Assembly (NCBI GenBank): GCA_910589185.1 | Contig: CAJUSU010000010.1 | Location: forward strand, 1 to 51,662 | Length of the DNA stretch: 51,662 bases | DNA from: an uncultured Clostridia bacterium | Lineage (GTDB): Bacteria; Bacillota; Clostridia; TANB77; CAG-508 | Direction of reading: 5' to 3' | Part shown: piece by piece, positions 25,996-35,948 of the stretch | Layout of the letters: every line of letters starts with the position of its first letter | Position numbering within the stretch: position 1 is the stretch's first letter | Notes under the pieces: generated by a model | Seen by the model: only the letters and a program-made list of their open reading frames with translations | What the model was told of the DNA's origin: nothing | Database searches by the model: none | Position numbers and translations under genes: made by a program

Positions 25996-26016
25996 AATTT
26001 TACTCTTCCCCTCTAT

Positions 26017-26892
26017 TTATTCAATATTTTGTATTTGCTCTCTAATATCCTCAATTTGTGTTTTTAAGTCTATCACTAAATTGGTTATTTCTAATTTTCC
26101 TGATTTAGAACCTATTGTATTAGTCTCTCTATTCATTTCTTGCACTAAGAAATCTAATTTCTTTCCACAAGGTTCTTCTGACTCTAGCAACTTTTCAAAT
26201 TGCTCAATATGACTTTTTAATCTTGTTATTTCTTCTTCAATAGAAGATTTATCAGCATAAATAACTGTTTCTTGTGCTAATCTTGTTTCATCTACTACAT
26301 CTGTTTTTAAAACTTCTTTTATTCTTTCTTGTAATTTTACTACATATTCTTCTAGAAGTCCAGTAGAAAGATTGGAAATCTCATCGACATTTTTTGCAAT
26401 TTTCTGTAAACGTACTGATAAATCCTGTTTAATTCTATTTCCTTCTAATGCTCTCATTTCAACGAAATTATCTATACTGTTCTCCAAACATTCTGAAAGT
26501 TCTAGCCAAATTGTTTCTGTACTATCTTCTTCTAATTGTATGTTCATAACATCTGGAAGTTTAGAAACTTCACTCGCTCTAAGTCCACTTGGAATATCAT
26601 TTTCTTCCGCTAGTTGTGTCAATTCTTGAATATATACCTTGGCAAGTTCTTTGTTAATAACAACACTCTTTCCTTCTATGCCATAATTTGCATAGTTGAT
26701 AAAAACATCAATTTTTCCCCTTGCTACTCTTTGTAAAATAGCTTTTCTAATTTTATCTTCTAAATATAAAAGATTACGAGGTGCTTTTACTGTAATATCG
26801 GTATATTTATGATTGACTGAACGAATTTCTACTAAATATTCTCTTCCTTCTTTTTCTAATTTTGCCCTTCCAAAGCCTGTCATACTATTCAT
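26017..26892 (-). CDS. YicC/YloC-family endoribonuclease
   Basis: 291 residues. N-terminal MNSMTGFGRAKLE and SVNHKYTDITVKAPR, C-terminal DUF1732 with ETVIYADKSSIEEEITRLKSH and GKKLDFLVQEMNRETNTIGSK. Members of this family are reported RNases in E. coli. It heads the rpoZ-kinase-priA-def run. Confidence 0.93.
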   Translation of the reverse strand: MNSMTGFGRAKLEKEGREYLVEIRSVNHKYTDITVKAPRNLLYLEDKIRKAILQRVARGKIDVFINYANYGIEGKSVVINKELAKVYIQELTQLAEENDIPSGLRASEVSKLPDVMNIQLEEDSTETIWLELSECLENSIDNFVEMRALEGNRIKQDLSVRLQKIAKNVDEISNLSTGLLEEYVVKLQERIKEVLKTDVVDETRLAQETVIYADKSSIEEEITRLKSHIEQFEKLLESEEPCGKKLDFLVQEMNRETNTIGSKSGKLEITNLVIDLKTQIEDIREQIQNIE

Positions 26893-26905
26893 ATGTATTT
26901 CCTTC

Positions 26906-28315
26906 CTATCTTCTCTTTATTACTTTTTTCATCTCATCAATAAAATATTGTTTTTTCATTTTATTATAAACAATAATAGACTTTGCTACGTAATAGATAG
27001 CAAAAATAAAAGTAATCAAAGCTACAACATACACGAATTTTTCCTGCCACATTAGATTAACATAAATTAATCCCATAGTTGTAAAGGCTAGCAGCAACAT
27101 TTCTATTCCATGAAGTGTATGTCTTCCACTGTCTTTTTTATAAGCATATTCAAAAATCCCTACTGCAATCACTAAAAGAGCAATACTAAATACTTTCAAG
27201 TCTGTAGCAAAAACTGAATTTTCAATATTAACAAATCCTAAAACAACAAAGTTCAAATATAGCATAACTACTATTGCTAAGCAGATATTTTGAAAAACTC
27301 TTGAATGAATTTTTCCAAGTTCTACATCAGCTACTTTTTTACTCTTTTTCATTTCTTCTCTGACTATCTCTGCAATGTCTCTATCTCTTCTTTTGGCAAG
27401 ACGTGTTGTTGGCTCTTCATATTCCTCTTCTTCCAATTCTTCATCATCTTCATAGTATTCTTCTTCGTCTTCTAGTTCCTCGTCATCCTCTTCGTCGTAA
27501 TATTCATCCTCTAGTTCTTCGTCTTCATCATAATATTCATCTTCTAGCTCTTCGTCTTCATCATAATATTCGTCTTCTAAATCTTCCTCTATATCCTCTT
27601 CTTCGTCTATATCGTCGTCTTCATCTAGTTCCTCTTTATCCTCGAATTCTTCTATCTCTTCAAAATCCTCATCTGTCTCTAACTCCTCGTCGTCTTCCAA
27701 AGATAGAAGTTCTTCTCTTTTAGGGGTATCTTTTTTATTAGTCAAACTATCTGTTTCTGTAATTCCTGCTTTTCTCAATAATTCTTCAATTGTAGGAATT
27801 TCTATTTTATTTTCTTCTCTAGCCTTTTTTATAATTTCCTGCTTTGCAGCTTCTATTGCCTCTTCTAAAGCTTTTTCTACTTGAGATATTTCTTCAGGTT
27901 CCAAAGAATGTTTGCCTTTTTTAGTTGTTGTACTTTTTGTGTTTTTCTTTTCTTCTAACTCTATAGTTTCTTGTTTTTCCACTTTTTTCGTAGGTTTCTT
28001 TTTAGTAGCTTCACTTTTAGCAGAAGAAGTGGTCTTCTTTGTTATTTTTTCATTTTTAGGTGCACTCTCTTTTTTAGCGGAAGTAGTTTTTTTACTCTTT
28101 TCTTCATTTTCCACAGTAGCTTTTTTTCTTGTTGTTTTTGGAGCACTTTTTTCTACTTTTGTAGTAGCTTTGGTTGTGCTTTCTTTTTTAGTAGTATTCT
28201 TTTTTCCCGCTGTAGAAGAGCTTCTACTTTGTACTATTCTTTTTGTGCTTCCTGTTGCTATCTTCTTTTCACTACTTTTAGCTGTTGATGTTTTTTTGGT
28301 TGTTTCGTCAGCCAT
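26906..28315 (-). CDS. Low-complexity Lys/Thr-rich and acidic protein with C-terminal membrane segments
   Basis: 469 residues. Residues 1-135 are rich in Lys, Thr, Ser and Ala (histone H1-like), residues about 200-310 are acidic tandem repeats of EDEYYDEDEELEDEYYDE type, and residues about 340-460 contain four membrane helices. It resembles DUF-type clostridial membrane proteins with long disordered cytoplasmic tails. No enzyme motif is visible. The start has AGGAGAT upstream. The charged block pattern suggests binding to nucleic acid or cationic partners, which is inference. Confidence 0.7.
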   Translation of the reverse strand: MADETTKKTSTAKSSEKKIATGSTKRIVQSRSSSTAGKKNTTKKESTTKATTKVEKSAPKTTRKKATVENEEKSKKTTSAKKESAPKNEKITKKTTSSAKSEATKKKPTKKVEKQETIELEEKKNTKSTTTKKGKHSLEPEEISQVEKALEEAIEAAKQEIIKKAREENKIEIPTIEELLRKAGITETDSLTNKKDTPKREELLSLEDDEELETDEDFEEIEEFEDKEELDEDDDIDEEEDIEEDLEDEYYDEDEELEDEYYDEDEELEDEYYDEEDDEELEDEEEYYEDDEELEEEEYEEPTTRLAKRRDRDIAEIVREEMKKSKKVADVELGKIHSRVFQNICLAIVVMLYLNFVVLGFVNIENSVFATDLKVFSIALLVIAVGIFEYAYKKDSGRHTLHGIEMLLLAFTTMGLIYVNLMWQEKFVYVVALITFIFAIYYVAKSIIVYNKMKKQYFIDEMKKVIKRR

Positions 28316-28396
28316 TGCCTTTTATCTCCTTTCCTTCTTCCGTTATTTCCCCGAATTTATCATTCGCTACCTATTATAACATACTTTTTTTGATTT

Positions 28397-29038
28397 TTAA
28401 AGTAATTCTGCCAAAATATCTTCTACTTTTGTAACTAATTTAGCACCTTGTTGAATTAAACTATTGGTTCCATTAGAATTTGGGTTTGTAATATTACCCG
28501 GAATGATAAAGACTTCTTTTCCTTGGTCTAGTGCATAATCTACTGTTATAAGAGTTCCACTCTTTTCTTTTGCTTCTACTACTAGAACTCCATTAGATAA
28601 TCCACTAATTAATCGATTTCTAGCTGGGAAGTGCATTTTTTCTGGTTTGCTCTCTGGTGAATATTCTGTTACAATCGCTCCACCTTTTTGAATAATCTCT
28701 CTGCATACCCCCTTATTCTCTGCTGGATAAATATGTGCAAATCCACTTCCTAAAACAGCAATCGTTTTTCCATTAGCTTTTACCGCTCCCAAGTGTCCAT
28801 AAGTATCTATTCCTCTGGCTAGCCCACTGATTACTACAATTCCTTGTTTTGCTAATTCATAGGCAAAACGAAAAGCCACCTTTTTGCCATAATCACTTGC
28901 TTGTCTACAGCCAATGATAGCTATGGATGGCTTGTTTAATATTGTTTCATCACCTAACAAATATAACTTTGCTGGCGGTGCATAAATGTGTTTTAATTTT
29001 TCTGGATAATTTTTTTCGGCTTGATAAATAACTTTCAT
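28397..29038 (-). CDS. dprA: DNA processing protein DprA
   Basis: 213 residues, short for DprA: the Rossmann domain is complete (PSIAIIGCRQASDYGKKVAF, GLARGIDTYGHLGA, LGSGFAHIYPAENK, FPARNRLISGLSNG, SGTLITVDYALDQGKEVF), but the N-terminal SAM and C-terminal winged-helix regions are missing. It loads RecA on incoming single-stranded DNA in competent bacteria. It sits downstream of folD. Confidence 0.92.
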   Translation of the reverse strand: MKVIYQAEKNYPEKLKHIYAPPAKLYLLGDETILNKPSIAIIGCRQASDYGKKVAFRFAYELAKQGIVVISGLARGIDTYGHLGAVKANGKTIAVLGSGFAHIYPAENKGVCREIIQKGGAIVTEYSPESKPEKMHFPARNRLISGLSNGVLVVEAKEKSGTLITVDYALDQGKEVFIIPGNITNPNSNGTNSLIQQGAKLVTKVEDILAELL

Positions 29039-29074
29039 AAGCTTTCCTCCTATAAAATCAAGCCCCCGAATTTC

Positions 29075-29921
29075 TTATTTTTCTTTTTTAGCTGCTAGAA
29101 CCACATTGTTCATTAACATTGCAATTGTCATAGGTCCTACCCCCCCTGGTACTGGCGTGATGTAAGACACCTTGTTTTCTATATTTTCGAAGTCTACATC
29201 TCCTACTAATTTGCCTTCTTCATTTCTATTAATACCTACATCAATAACAACAGCACCTTCTTTCACCATATCTTCTGTCACAAATTTTGGTTTTCCGAAT
29301 AGCTGCTACTAAAATGTCTGCCTTCTTTGTTATTTCTGCTATATTTTGTGTTTTGGAGTGACAAACTGTAACAGTTGCATTACTATTAATTAACAATTGT
29401 GCTAGTGGTCTTCCTACAATATTGCTTCTTCCTATCACTACTGCATTTTTTCCCTGTGTTTCAATCTGATATTCTTCCAACATTTTCATAACACCTGCTG
29501 GTGTACAAGAAACAAAGCATTTCTCTCCAATAGCTAATTTTCCCACATTAATTGGATGAAAGCCGTCAACATCTTTTTTATAACTAATGGCATTGAAAGC
29601 TTCTCTAATATCTAGATGTTTTGGAATTGGACTTTGTAATAAAATGCCGTGAACATCCTCTCTATTGTTTAATTCTTCAATTAGATTTAATAATTCTTCT
29701 CTTGTTGTATCTTCCTTTAGTAAGAATTCTTCAAATGCAATTCCTATTTCGTCACAAGCTTTACTTTTATTACGCACATATACTGCTGATGCTCCATCAT
29801 TTCCTACCATAATCACTGCTAGTTTAGGTTGAATTCCTTGCTTTTTTAATTCTACTACTTCTTCTTTTAGTTCCAATCTCACTTTTGCTGCTAATTCTTT
29901 TCCATTAATGATTGTTGCCAT
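29075..29921 (-). CDS. folD: Methylene-THF dehydrogenase/cyclohydrolase FolD, +1 shift at CGG
   Basis: 281 residues when read from ATG 29921 (AAGGAGAAA upstream) with a +1 shift at codon 209 (CGG 29297-29295). Zero frame gives ADILVAAI. Skipping C gives GGA and GKPKFVTEDMVKEGAVVIDV, then GDVDFENIENKVSYITPVPG and GVGPMTIAMLMNN. Upstream blocks are VGNDGASAVYVRNKSKACDE, LLQSPIPKHLD and VVIGRSNIVGRPLAQLL. FolD interconverts one-carbon THF forms and cooperates with Fhs. Unshifted, the product would end 20 residues past the CGG and lose the conserved GGVGPMT. The recoded length is normal for the family. Confidence 0.92.
29295..29297 (-). other. CGG +1 recoding site in folD
   Basis: ATT-CGG-A on the minus strand. 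Skipping C gives GGA and the conserved AIGKPKF. Confidence 0.9.
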
Positions 29922-29940
29922 TATATTTTCTCCTTTTTTA

Positions 29941-30519
29941 TTATAACTGTGTATTATCCATTGAACTACTATAACTTGGCATAATATATGCTCTATTAAT
30001 ATATCCATCTATGTCTTTATAAAACGTAATTGTATACTTTTGTGTTGCACTTATCTTCTCTTTCAATTCATCAGCATCTTCCATTAATCCATTATAGTAC
30101 ACATCTATCTCGTGGTCATTATAACTATTATTAATACTGATATTATTTAATACTATTTTTACTCTTGAACCTGTTTGACTTCCTTCATATCCTGAAAATT
30201 TTGAATTGAAAGTTTCCATTGTTGAAGTTTCTATTTCACTTCTAACTTCATTTACATCATAATTGCTAAGAATTCCATATGTTGTCACTCCAATAAATAT
30301 AAAAAATGATTCCACCATTAGCACAATAAACATAACTGCACTTAAAATCATTCCTGCCATACTAATTGCTTTTTTCTCTCCAGTTTTTCCTTTCTTTACT
30401 GTATCTACGATTCCTAAAATTAATCCAATCACTGCTAATACTACACCAAGTGGTGCTAACACAAATGTAACTGCTAGCACAAAGGCAATAATCCCTAAAA
30501 CTAATGCTGCTATTCCCAT
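29941..30519 (-). CDS. DUF4190-like membrane protein
   Basis: 192 residues. Two or three hydrophobic helices in residues 1-80 (ALVLGIIAFVLAVTFVLAPL, GVVLAVIGLILGIVDTVKKG) match DUF4190-type proteins, and the remainder is a short extracellular domain. No catalytic motif is seen. It lies 19 bases upstream of folD and is likely in one transcript with it. Confidence 0.72.
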   Translation of the reverse strand: MGIAALVLGIIAFVLAVTFVLAPLGVVLAVIGLILGIVDTVKKGKTGEKKAISMAGMILSAVMFIVLMVESFFIFIGVTTYGILSNYDVNEVRSEIETSTMETFNSKFSGYEGSQTGSRVKIVLNNISINNSYNDHEIDVYYNGLMEDADELKEKISATQKYTITFYKDIDGYINRAYIMPSYSSSMDNTQL

Positions 30520-30613
30520 TTTTTCTTTCCTCCCTCACTATAATTTTTTACATTATATACTACTTTTTTTGATTTGTATATTCTTTTTCATTAAAATTAT
30601 TTTTTCATTTTTG

Positions 30614-30643
30614 TCATACTTTTTAGTCTGTCTAATATACATT
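30614..30643 (+). promoter_or_regulatory. Possible SigmaE-type promoter of spoIVA
   Basis: TCATACT (30614-30620), 15-base spacer, TATACATT (30636-30643), loosely like the SigmaE -35/-10 pattern that drives spoIVA in Bacillus. The match is imperfect. Confidence 0.35.
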
Positions 30644-30691
30644 AATTAAAGATTTTTTGTACAAACATTTCTTAGAGGGGGTTAATAATTC

Positions 30692-32173
30692 ATGGAAGAG
30701 AATTTAAAATTATATCAAGATATAGCTTTACGTACTGACGGCGACATTTATGTTGGTGTAGTTGGTCCTGTTCGTACTGGTAAATCCACTTTTATCAAAA
30801 ATTTTATGGACTTACTCGTTATTCCAAACATTGATAATGAATACAAAAAGGAAAGGGCTCGTGACGAACTACCACAAAGTGCTGGCGGAAGAACTATTAT
30901 GACAACTGAGCCAAAGTTTATTCCTAATGAAGCTGTTGAAATTACGATTGGTGAAAACTTAAAATTTAAAACTAGATTAGTAGATTGTGTTGGCTATTTA
31001 GTAAACAATGCCATTGGATATTTAGAAGACGACATGCCTCGTATGGTAAAAACACCTTGGTTTGAAGAAGAAATTCCATTTGAAGAAGCTGCTGAAATGG
31101 GTACTCGCAAGGTAATTGCAGAACATTCTACTATTGGCATTTTAGTAACTACTGATGGTAGTGTAACTGACATTCCTCGTGAAGATTACATTACTGCTGA
31201 GGAACGAGTTGTAAAGGAATTACAAGAATTAAATAAACCATTTGTCATTGTCTTAAATAGTGATGATCCATTTTCTGACTATACCAAAGCTTTAGCTAAA
31301 AAGTTAGAAGATAAGTATCAAGTTTCTGTTATCCCAACAGATTGTGCTCATCTAGATTTAGAAGATATCGATTATATCTTTAGTAAGATTCTATATGAAT
31401 TTCCAATTGAAACTATCAATTTGAATTTTCCAAGATGGGTTGATGGTCTTTGTGATGACCACTGGTTAAAGAAAGAACTATATTCTGAAATTCAAACTGC
31501 ATTTACTAATATTCATATCTTAAAACAAGTAGATGGTGGTATTTCTCAGTTACAAAATACACAAGTCATTACCAAAACGACTCTAGATGAAATTCGTCTT
31601 GGTGAAGGTAGTGTTAATATTTCCATTCAATTAATGGATGAATTATTCTACAAAGTATTAACTGAAATCTCGGGTGTAGAAATTAATGATGAGGGTGCCC
31701 TATTTAGCACGATTACAGAATTTGCACAAACCAAGAAGCAATATGATAAAATTGCTTATGCTCTAGAAGAAGTAAAAGCAACAGGTTATGGTATTGTAAC
31801 ACCTTCTATTGATGAACTTCTATTAGAAGAGCCTGAAATGGTGAAACAAGGTTCTAGATTTGGTGTTAAATTAAAAGCTAAAGCTCCTAGTATTCATATG
31901 ATAAGAGCTGATATTGAAACCGAAGTTTCTCCTATTGTAGGAAGTGAAAAACAGTCAGAAGATTTAGTAAATTATCTTCTTTCTGAATTTGAGTCAGACC
32001 CTAAGAAAATTTGGGAATCTAATATTTTCGGAAAGAATTTGCACGAATTAGTTAATGAAGGCTTACAGAATAAATTATCTAGAATGCCTGAAGAAGCACA
32101 AGCAAAATTACAAGAAACTTTAGAACGTATTGTCAATGAAGGTAGTGGCGGATTAATTTGTATTATTTTATAA
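30692..32173 (+). CDS. spoIVA: Stage IV sporulation protein A
   Basis: 493 residues, full length. ATP-driven protein that polymerises on the forespore to form the coat basement layer. The Walker A motif is VGPVRTGKSTFIKNF (about residue 24), with DCVGYLV (Walker B-like), TTDGSVTDIPRE and VIVLNSDDPFSD (specificity), and the C-terminus NEGSGGLICIIL. GAGGGGG precedes the start. Confirms a spore former. All glycine codons here are in frame, with no CGG. Confidence 0.97.
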   Translation: MEENLKLYQDIALRTDGDIYVGVVGPVRTGKSTFIKNFMDLLVIPNIDNEYKKERARDELPQSAGGRTIMTTEPKFIPNEAVEITIGENLKFKTRLVDCVGYLVNNAIGYLEDDMPRMVKTPWFEEEIPFEEAAEMGTRKVIAEHSTIGILVTTDGSVTDIPREDYITAEERVVKELQELNKPFVIVLNSDDPFSDYTKALAKKLEDKYQVSVIPTDCAHLDLEDIDYIFSKILYEFPIETINLNFPRWVDGLCDDHWLKKELYSEIQTAFTNIHILKQVDGGISQLQNTQVITKTTLDEIRLGEGSVNISIQLMDELFYKVLTEISGVEINDEGALFSTITEFAQTKKQYDKIAYALEEVKATGYGIVTPSIDELLLEEPEMVKQGSRFGVKLKAKAPSIHMIRADIETEVSPIVGSEKQSEDLVNYLLSEFESDPKKIWESNIFGKNLHELVNEGLQNKLSRMPEEAQAKLQETLERIVNEGSGGLICIIL

Positions 32174-32185
32174 CCTTATTAGAGT

Positions 32186-32222
32186 AAGAGCATATTTCAA
32201 TATGTTCTTGCTTTGTATTTAT
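32186..32222 (+). terminator. Terminator after spoIVA
   Basis: Stem AAGAGCATAT/ATATGTTCTT (32186-32195 with 32200-32209) followed by a T-rich stretch. Confidence 0.7.
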
Positions 32223-32228
32223 TTTAAA

Positions 32229-32285
32229 ATGGAGCTAAGTTATATAATCTTAATGATAATTTAAAATTACATAATTTAGCTCCAT
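32229..32285 (-). terminator. Long inverted repeat after the coiled-coil gene
   Basis: Perfect outer arms ATGGAGCTAA/TTAGCTCCAT (32229-32238 with 32276-32285) plus inner pairing. On the minus strand TTTT follows, so a terminator for the gene ending at 32339. The long stem may be an insertion relic. Confidence 0.6.
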
Positions 32286-32338
32286 TATCTTCTTATTCAT
32301 TTTAAGAATTAAATCTTTGATTCTAAATTCAATATGAC

Positions 32339-32779
32339 TTAATTTGCCTGCTCTAAGACTGAAATTCTGATTGAGTGGTTATCAACCTCTTTTTCTAATA
32401 CATCTAATCTTTTTTCATCCTCTTCAATATGTTTTTGCTGAAAAGAATAGCCGTCAAAAAGCGCAGGTATTTTGTTAGAAGTATCATCTTCGATTAAAAT
32501 TAAAGTTCTATTCATGCTTTCATGGTCTTGTTTTAATTCTTTGACATCATCTTTTAATTTTTTGATATCTTTTTGTACAAGACTTAATGTTTTGTTTGTG
32601 TTATCTTGTTCTTGTCTTAATTCCTTGATATCGTTTTGTACAACATTTAAGCTTCTTTCTAGCTTGTCTGTTTTTTCAATAAGTACATCAATCATATCAA
32701 CCTTGACCATCTTTTCCAGAATCAAATCAATTTTCTCTGACTTTTCTAAGATTAAATCCATCTTTTCTTCCATTGTCAT
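32339..32779 (-). CDS. Coiled-coil hypothetical protein
   Basis: 146 residues, almost wholly coiled coil with tandem heptad-like repeats (LILEKSEKIDLILEKMVKVD, VQNDIKELRQEQDNTNKTLS, VQKDIKKLKDDVKELKQDHE). No membrane segment. Function unknown; such proteins occur widely in clostridia. GGAGGGA-like site precedes the start. It lies on the opposite strand from its neighbours spoIVA and the ger operon. Confidence 0.65.
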   Translation of the reverse strand: MTMEEKMDLILEKSEKIDLILEKMVKVDMIDVLIEKTDKLERSLNVVQNDIKELRQEQDNTNKTLSLVQKDIKKLKDDVKELKQDHESMNRTLILIEDDTSNKIPALFDGYSFQQKHIEEDEKRLDVLEKEVDNHSIRISVLEQAN

Positions 32780-33024
32780 AATCTTTCCCTCCTTTCTACA
32801 AATTTAGATATATTTTAACATACTAAAATTTCACATTCAATACTCTTCTCAAAATAAATCAAGTTTAATTTATAAGTTCTATTTTTCGACAAATCTCGAC
32901 TTTGATATTTTTGATATTCTTCTATTTTTTTGAATACTTTTTCCACTTTTGGAAAACACTAAATTTAACAAAAATTAATGTTCATCATTATCTAAATAGA
33001 AAATCAAACGAAAGGAACTCATAC

Positions 33025-34786
33025 ATGGAAGAAAATGCAAACCAAAAACTAAAATGGCAAGAAAAGCTAACTAACAGTTTGAAAACATACTTCGAAGGTC
33101 CTAAAGCCCAAGAATATCATTTTCATTTATCTGACAGTAGTGAAACTGAAAACAACAATTCCGCTTCTCCTGCCTCTTTAACCACAAAGCAAATGCAAGA
33201 AAACGCAAAAATCTCTGAAGTGAAAAATATTTTTTCCAGTTTAGACGTTACTTTAGAATATATTAAAGTCAAATACAACACCTTAATCAATAGTGATATC
33301 ATTCTTCGCGAATTCACTTTACACGCTAGAAATAGGCAATACAAAGCCCTACTTCTTTTTATTGATGGTATGGTTAATTCCCAACTAATCAATGACAACG
33401 TACTTCAAGCCTTAATGTTACGCAATAGAGCCAACATCTTTGATGGTGACGAAAATCAAGTTGTATCTGAAGGTGTGGCTAGTAATATTACTGTCAAAAG
33501 AGTCAAAATCTTTAATTTAGAAGATTATATTATGGATAGTTTGCTTCCTCAAAATAATGTAGAAAAAGTATCTGCTTTTTCTGACGTTTTTGATGGTGTT
33601 AATATGGGAAATTGCCTTTTATTTGTAGATACTCTCCCAATTGCTTTCAACATTGATGTCAAGGGTTTTAAGCAAAGAGAAGTCAGTACCTCTAATAATG
33701 AAATTATTATTCAAGGGCCACAAGAAGCCTTTGTTGAAAACATCAGAACTAACACTTCTTTGCTCCGTAGGTCGGTAAATAACGAAAACTTAATTATTGA
33801 AAATCTTTCTGTTGGTAAGCTAAGTAAAACCAAATGTACAGTTTGCTATATGAAAAATATTGCTAATTCAGACTTAGTAGCAGAAGTAAAATATCGTATG
33901 AACAACTTAGAAATTGACTCCCTTCTTTCTTCTGGTGAGTTAGTACAATTAATCGAAGAAAATCAAAAAAGCAGTGCTCCACAAGTCTTATTAACAGAGC
34001 GTCCAGACAAAGCAACAAAATACTTATATGGCGGTAGAGTAATTGTTTTAGTAAACGGTAATCCTTATGCGCTCGTAATGCCAGTTACTTTAATTGACTT
34101 TATTGCCTCACCTGAAGATACAAACCTAAAGTTCCAATTTGCAAACTTCTTAAAATTCTTGCGTTTACTTGCAATTGGTATTACCTTGTTACTTCCAGGA
34201 TTATATATTGCTTTAACAGACTTTCATCAGGAGTTACTCCCAACAGAACTGCTCTTTTCCATTCTGGCTTCCAGAGAAAATGTACCATTTCCCATTATCT
34301 TTGAAGTACTGGTTATGGAAATCTCTTTCGAGTTAATTCGAGAAGCAGGACTACGTGTTCCATCTCCCCTTAGTGCTACCATTGGAATTGTTGGTGCTTT
34401 AGTCATTGGACAGGCTGCTGTAAGTGCTAGTATTGTTAGCCCAATCCTTATTATCATCATTGCAATTACTGCCATTGCCTCTTTCTCCATTCCTGACTTT
34501 TCCTTCGGTTTTCACTTAAGATTAATGCGTTTCATTTTTATCTTACTACGGATATATAGCAGGGTTCTTTGGTATTGGACTAGGTCTTTTTGTTTACACT
34601 TGTATTTTATGTAGCATTAAGTCTTTCGGAGTACCATACACTGCCCCATATTCCCCTGTAACAGGTACTGGTAAAAATGCATTTTTCCTAAACCCAACTT
34701 GGCAAAGAGAAAAACGCTCTGATTTCTTAGATACCAAACGCCACGACAGGCAAGAACCAATTAGTATGAAATGGAGATATAAATAG
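33025..34786 (+). CDS. GerA-family spore germination protein A subunit, +1 shift at CGG
   Basis: 586 residues from ATG 33025 (GAAAGGAA upstream), with a +1 shift at codon 509 (CGG 34549). The large N-terminal soluble part carries GerA blocks (REFTLHARNRQYKALLLFID, GVASNITVKR, ADTLPI-like FVDTLPIAF, EVKYRMNNLEIDSLLSSGEL, RPDKATKYLYGGRVIVLVNG). Membrane helices begin near residue 370 (PVTLIDFIASPEDTN, LLPGLYIALTDFHQELLPTE, REAGLRVPSPLSATIGIVGA). Skipping C gives GGA and GYIAGFFGIGLGLFVYTCIL, then SFGVPYTAPYSP and REKRSDFLDTKR, the usual family end. It is part of a germinant receptor channel in the spore inner membrane. Confidence 0.9.
34549..34551 (+). other. CGG +1 recoding site in the gerA-family gene
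   Basis: CTA-CGG-A. Skipping C gives GGA and the last conserved helix and tail of GerA proteins. Confidence 0.87.
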
Positions 34787-34802
34787 AAAGGAAGATTTAC
34801 TT

Positions 34803-35943
34803 ATGTCAGACAAAAAAATAGGAAATATAGAAGCAATTGCTCTTATCATTACCATTATGGTAAATCATATTATATTAAATTTGCCAAAGAGTATTATCCA
34901 TTCTACTTCTTCTGGTGCTATTTTAAATGTGCTTTTCATTTCTCTTGTTGCCTTAGTAATAGCGTATTTAGTTAGTCATTTATTAAAAAACTTCCCACGG
35001 TTTAGATATTTTTGACATTAGCAATTTTCTTGGTGGTAAGTGGTTAAAAAGAATTATTGGACTTTTATTTATATGTTATTTACTCTTTACTGTCAGTGTG
35101 GTTTTAAGGAGCTTTTCAGAAACCCTAAAAATCATCTTTTTCCCACGTACCCCTGTAAGAGTCATTATGCTACTGCTTTTAATTGCCATTGTTCTTGTGA
35201 ACAAGCTAGGCTTCAAGCCAATTGCCCGTGCTAACTTATTCTTTTTACCTGCTGTTTTGTTTAGTATTTTCTTTATTTTTATTACTAACATCGGAAACTT
35301 CACAGTGGAAAGAGCCTTGCCTTTCGTTGGTAATGGTATCTCCTCTACCTTTTTTAGTGGCTTAAGTAATCTATTTGCCTTTGGAGGAATTAGTTACTTG
35401 TACTTTATCCCTGCTCACTTAAAAGATTTCAAAGACTACAAAAAAATTGCACTTGCCTCTGTTGGCACTTCAGCGTTCTTTTTACTTTTGAGTGTAACTA
35501 CTGTACTACTACTATTCCCAATCGTTGCGTCTAGTGAAGAAATACTTCCCCTTTACTTAGCCTCTCGTTTTATCGAGTTTGGAAGATTTTTTCAAAGATT
35601 AGATGCTATCTTTGTGTTTATTTGGATTATTTCCATGATTTCTTATTTAAGTATTGCTTCGTATTTTGCAACTAGCATTTTTCAAAAAATTGCAAACTTG
35701 CAATATAACAAATGGATTATTGGAATGTTTACTTCTATTACATTTGGACTTGGTTTATTACCGCAAAACTTTCAGCAACTGTCTACACTTGAGAATGAAG
35801 TTTACAAATATATTGTTTTAATTTTAGTAATTGGAGTTGGACTTGGTATTTTAATCTTTGCCAATATTAAATATTGCATTCAGCAAAAGAAAAAAGGTCT
35901 TGTTATTCTAGATGAAAATGCTGTTGTGGACAAAGGAGGTTGA
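34803..35943 (+). CDS. GerB-family germinant receptor subunit, +1 shift at CGG
   Basis: 379 residues from ATG 34803 (AAAGGAAG upstream) with a +1 shift at codon 66 (CGG 34998). GerB subunits are APC-like transporters that bind germinant. Zero frame reads SHLLKNFP and would stop 15 bases later. Skipping C gives GGT and GLDIFDISNFLGGKWLKRII, which matches the family fPgk-x-lGkwlg region. Further blocks are VLRSFSETLKIIFFPRTPV, SNLFAFGGISYLYFIPAHL and RFFQRLDAIFVFIWIISMIS. About ten membrane helices. Sixteen bases follow gerA, and the gerC start follows directly. Confidence 0.9.
34998..35000 (+). other. CGG +1 recoding site in the gerB-family gene
   Basis: CCA-CGG-T. Skipping C gives GGT in the family's conserved FPG. 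Unshifted translation ends at 35015. Confidence 0.87.
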
Positions 35944-35948
35944 AAAGT

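Noticed and set aside
27480..27600. Tandem repeats as a regulatory array
   Set aside because: They encode the in-frame acidic repeats of the 26.9-28.3 kb protein and have no separate signal.
27403..28379. Long plus-strand ORFs opposite the Lys/acidic protein gene
   Set aside because: They are shadows of low-complexity codons on the other strand and have no ribosome sites or family features.
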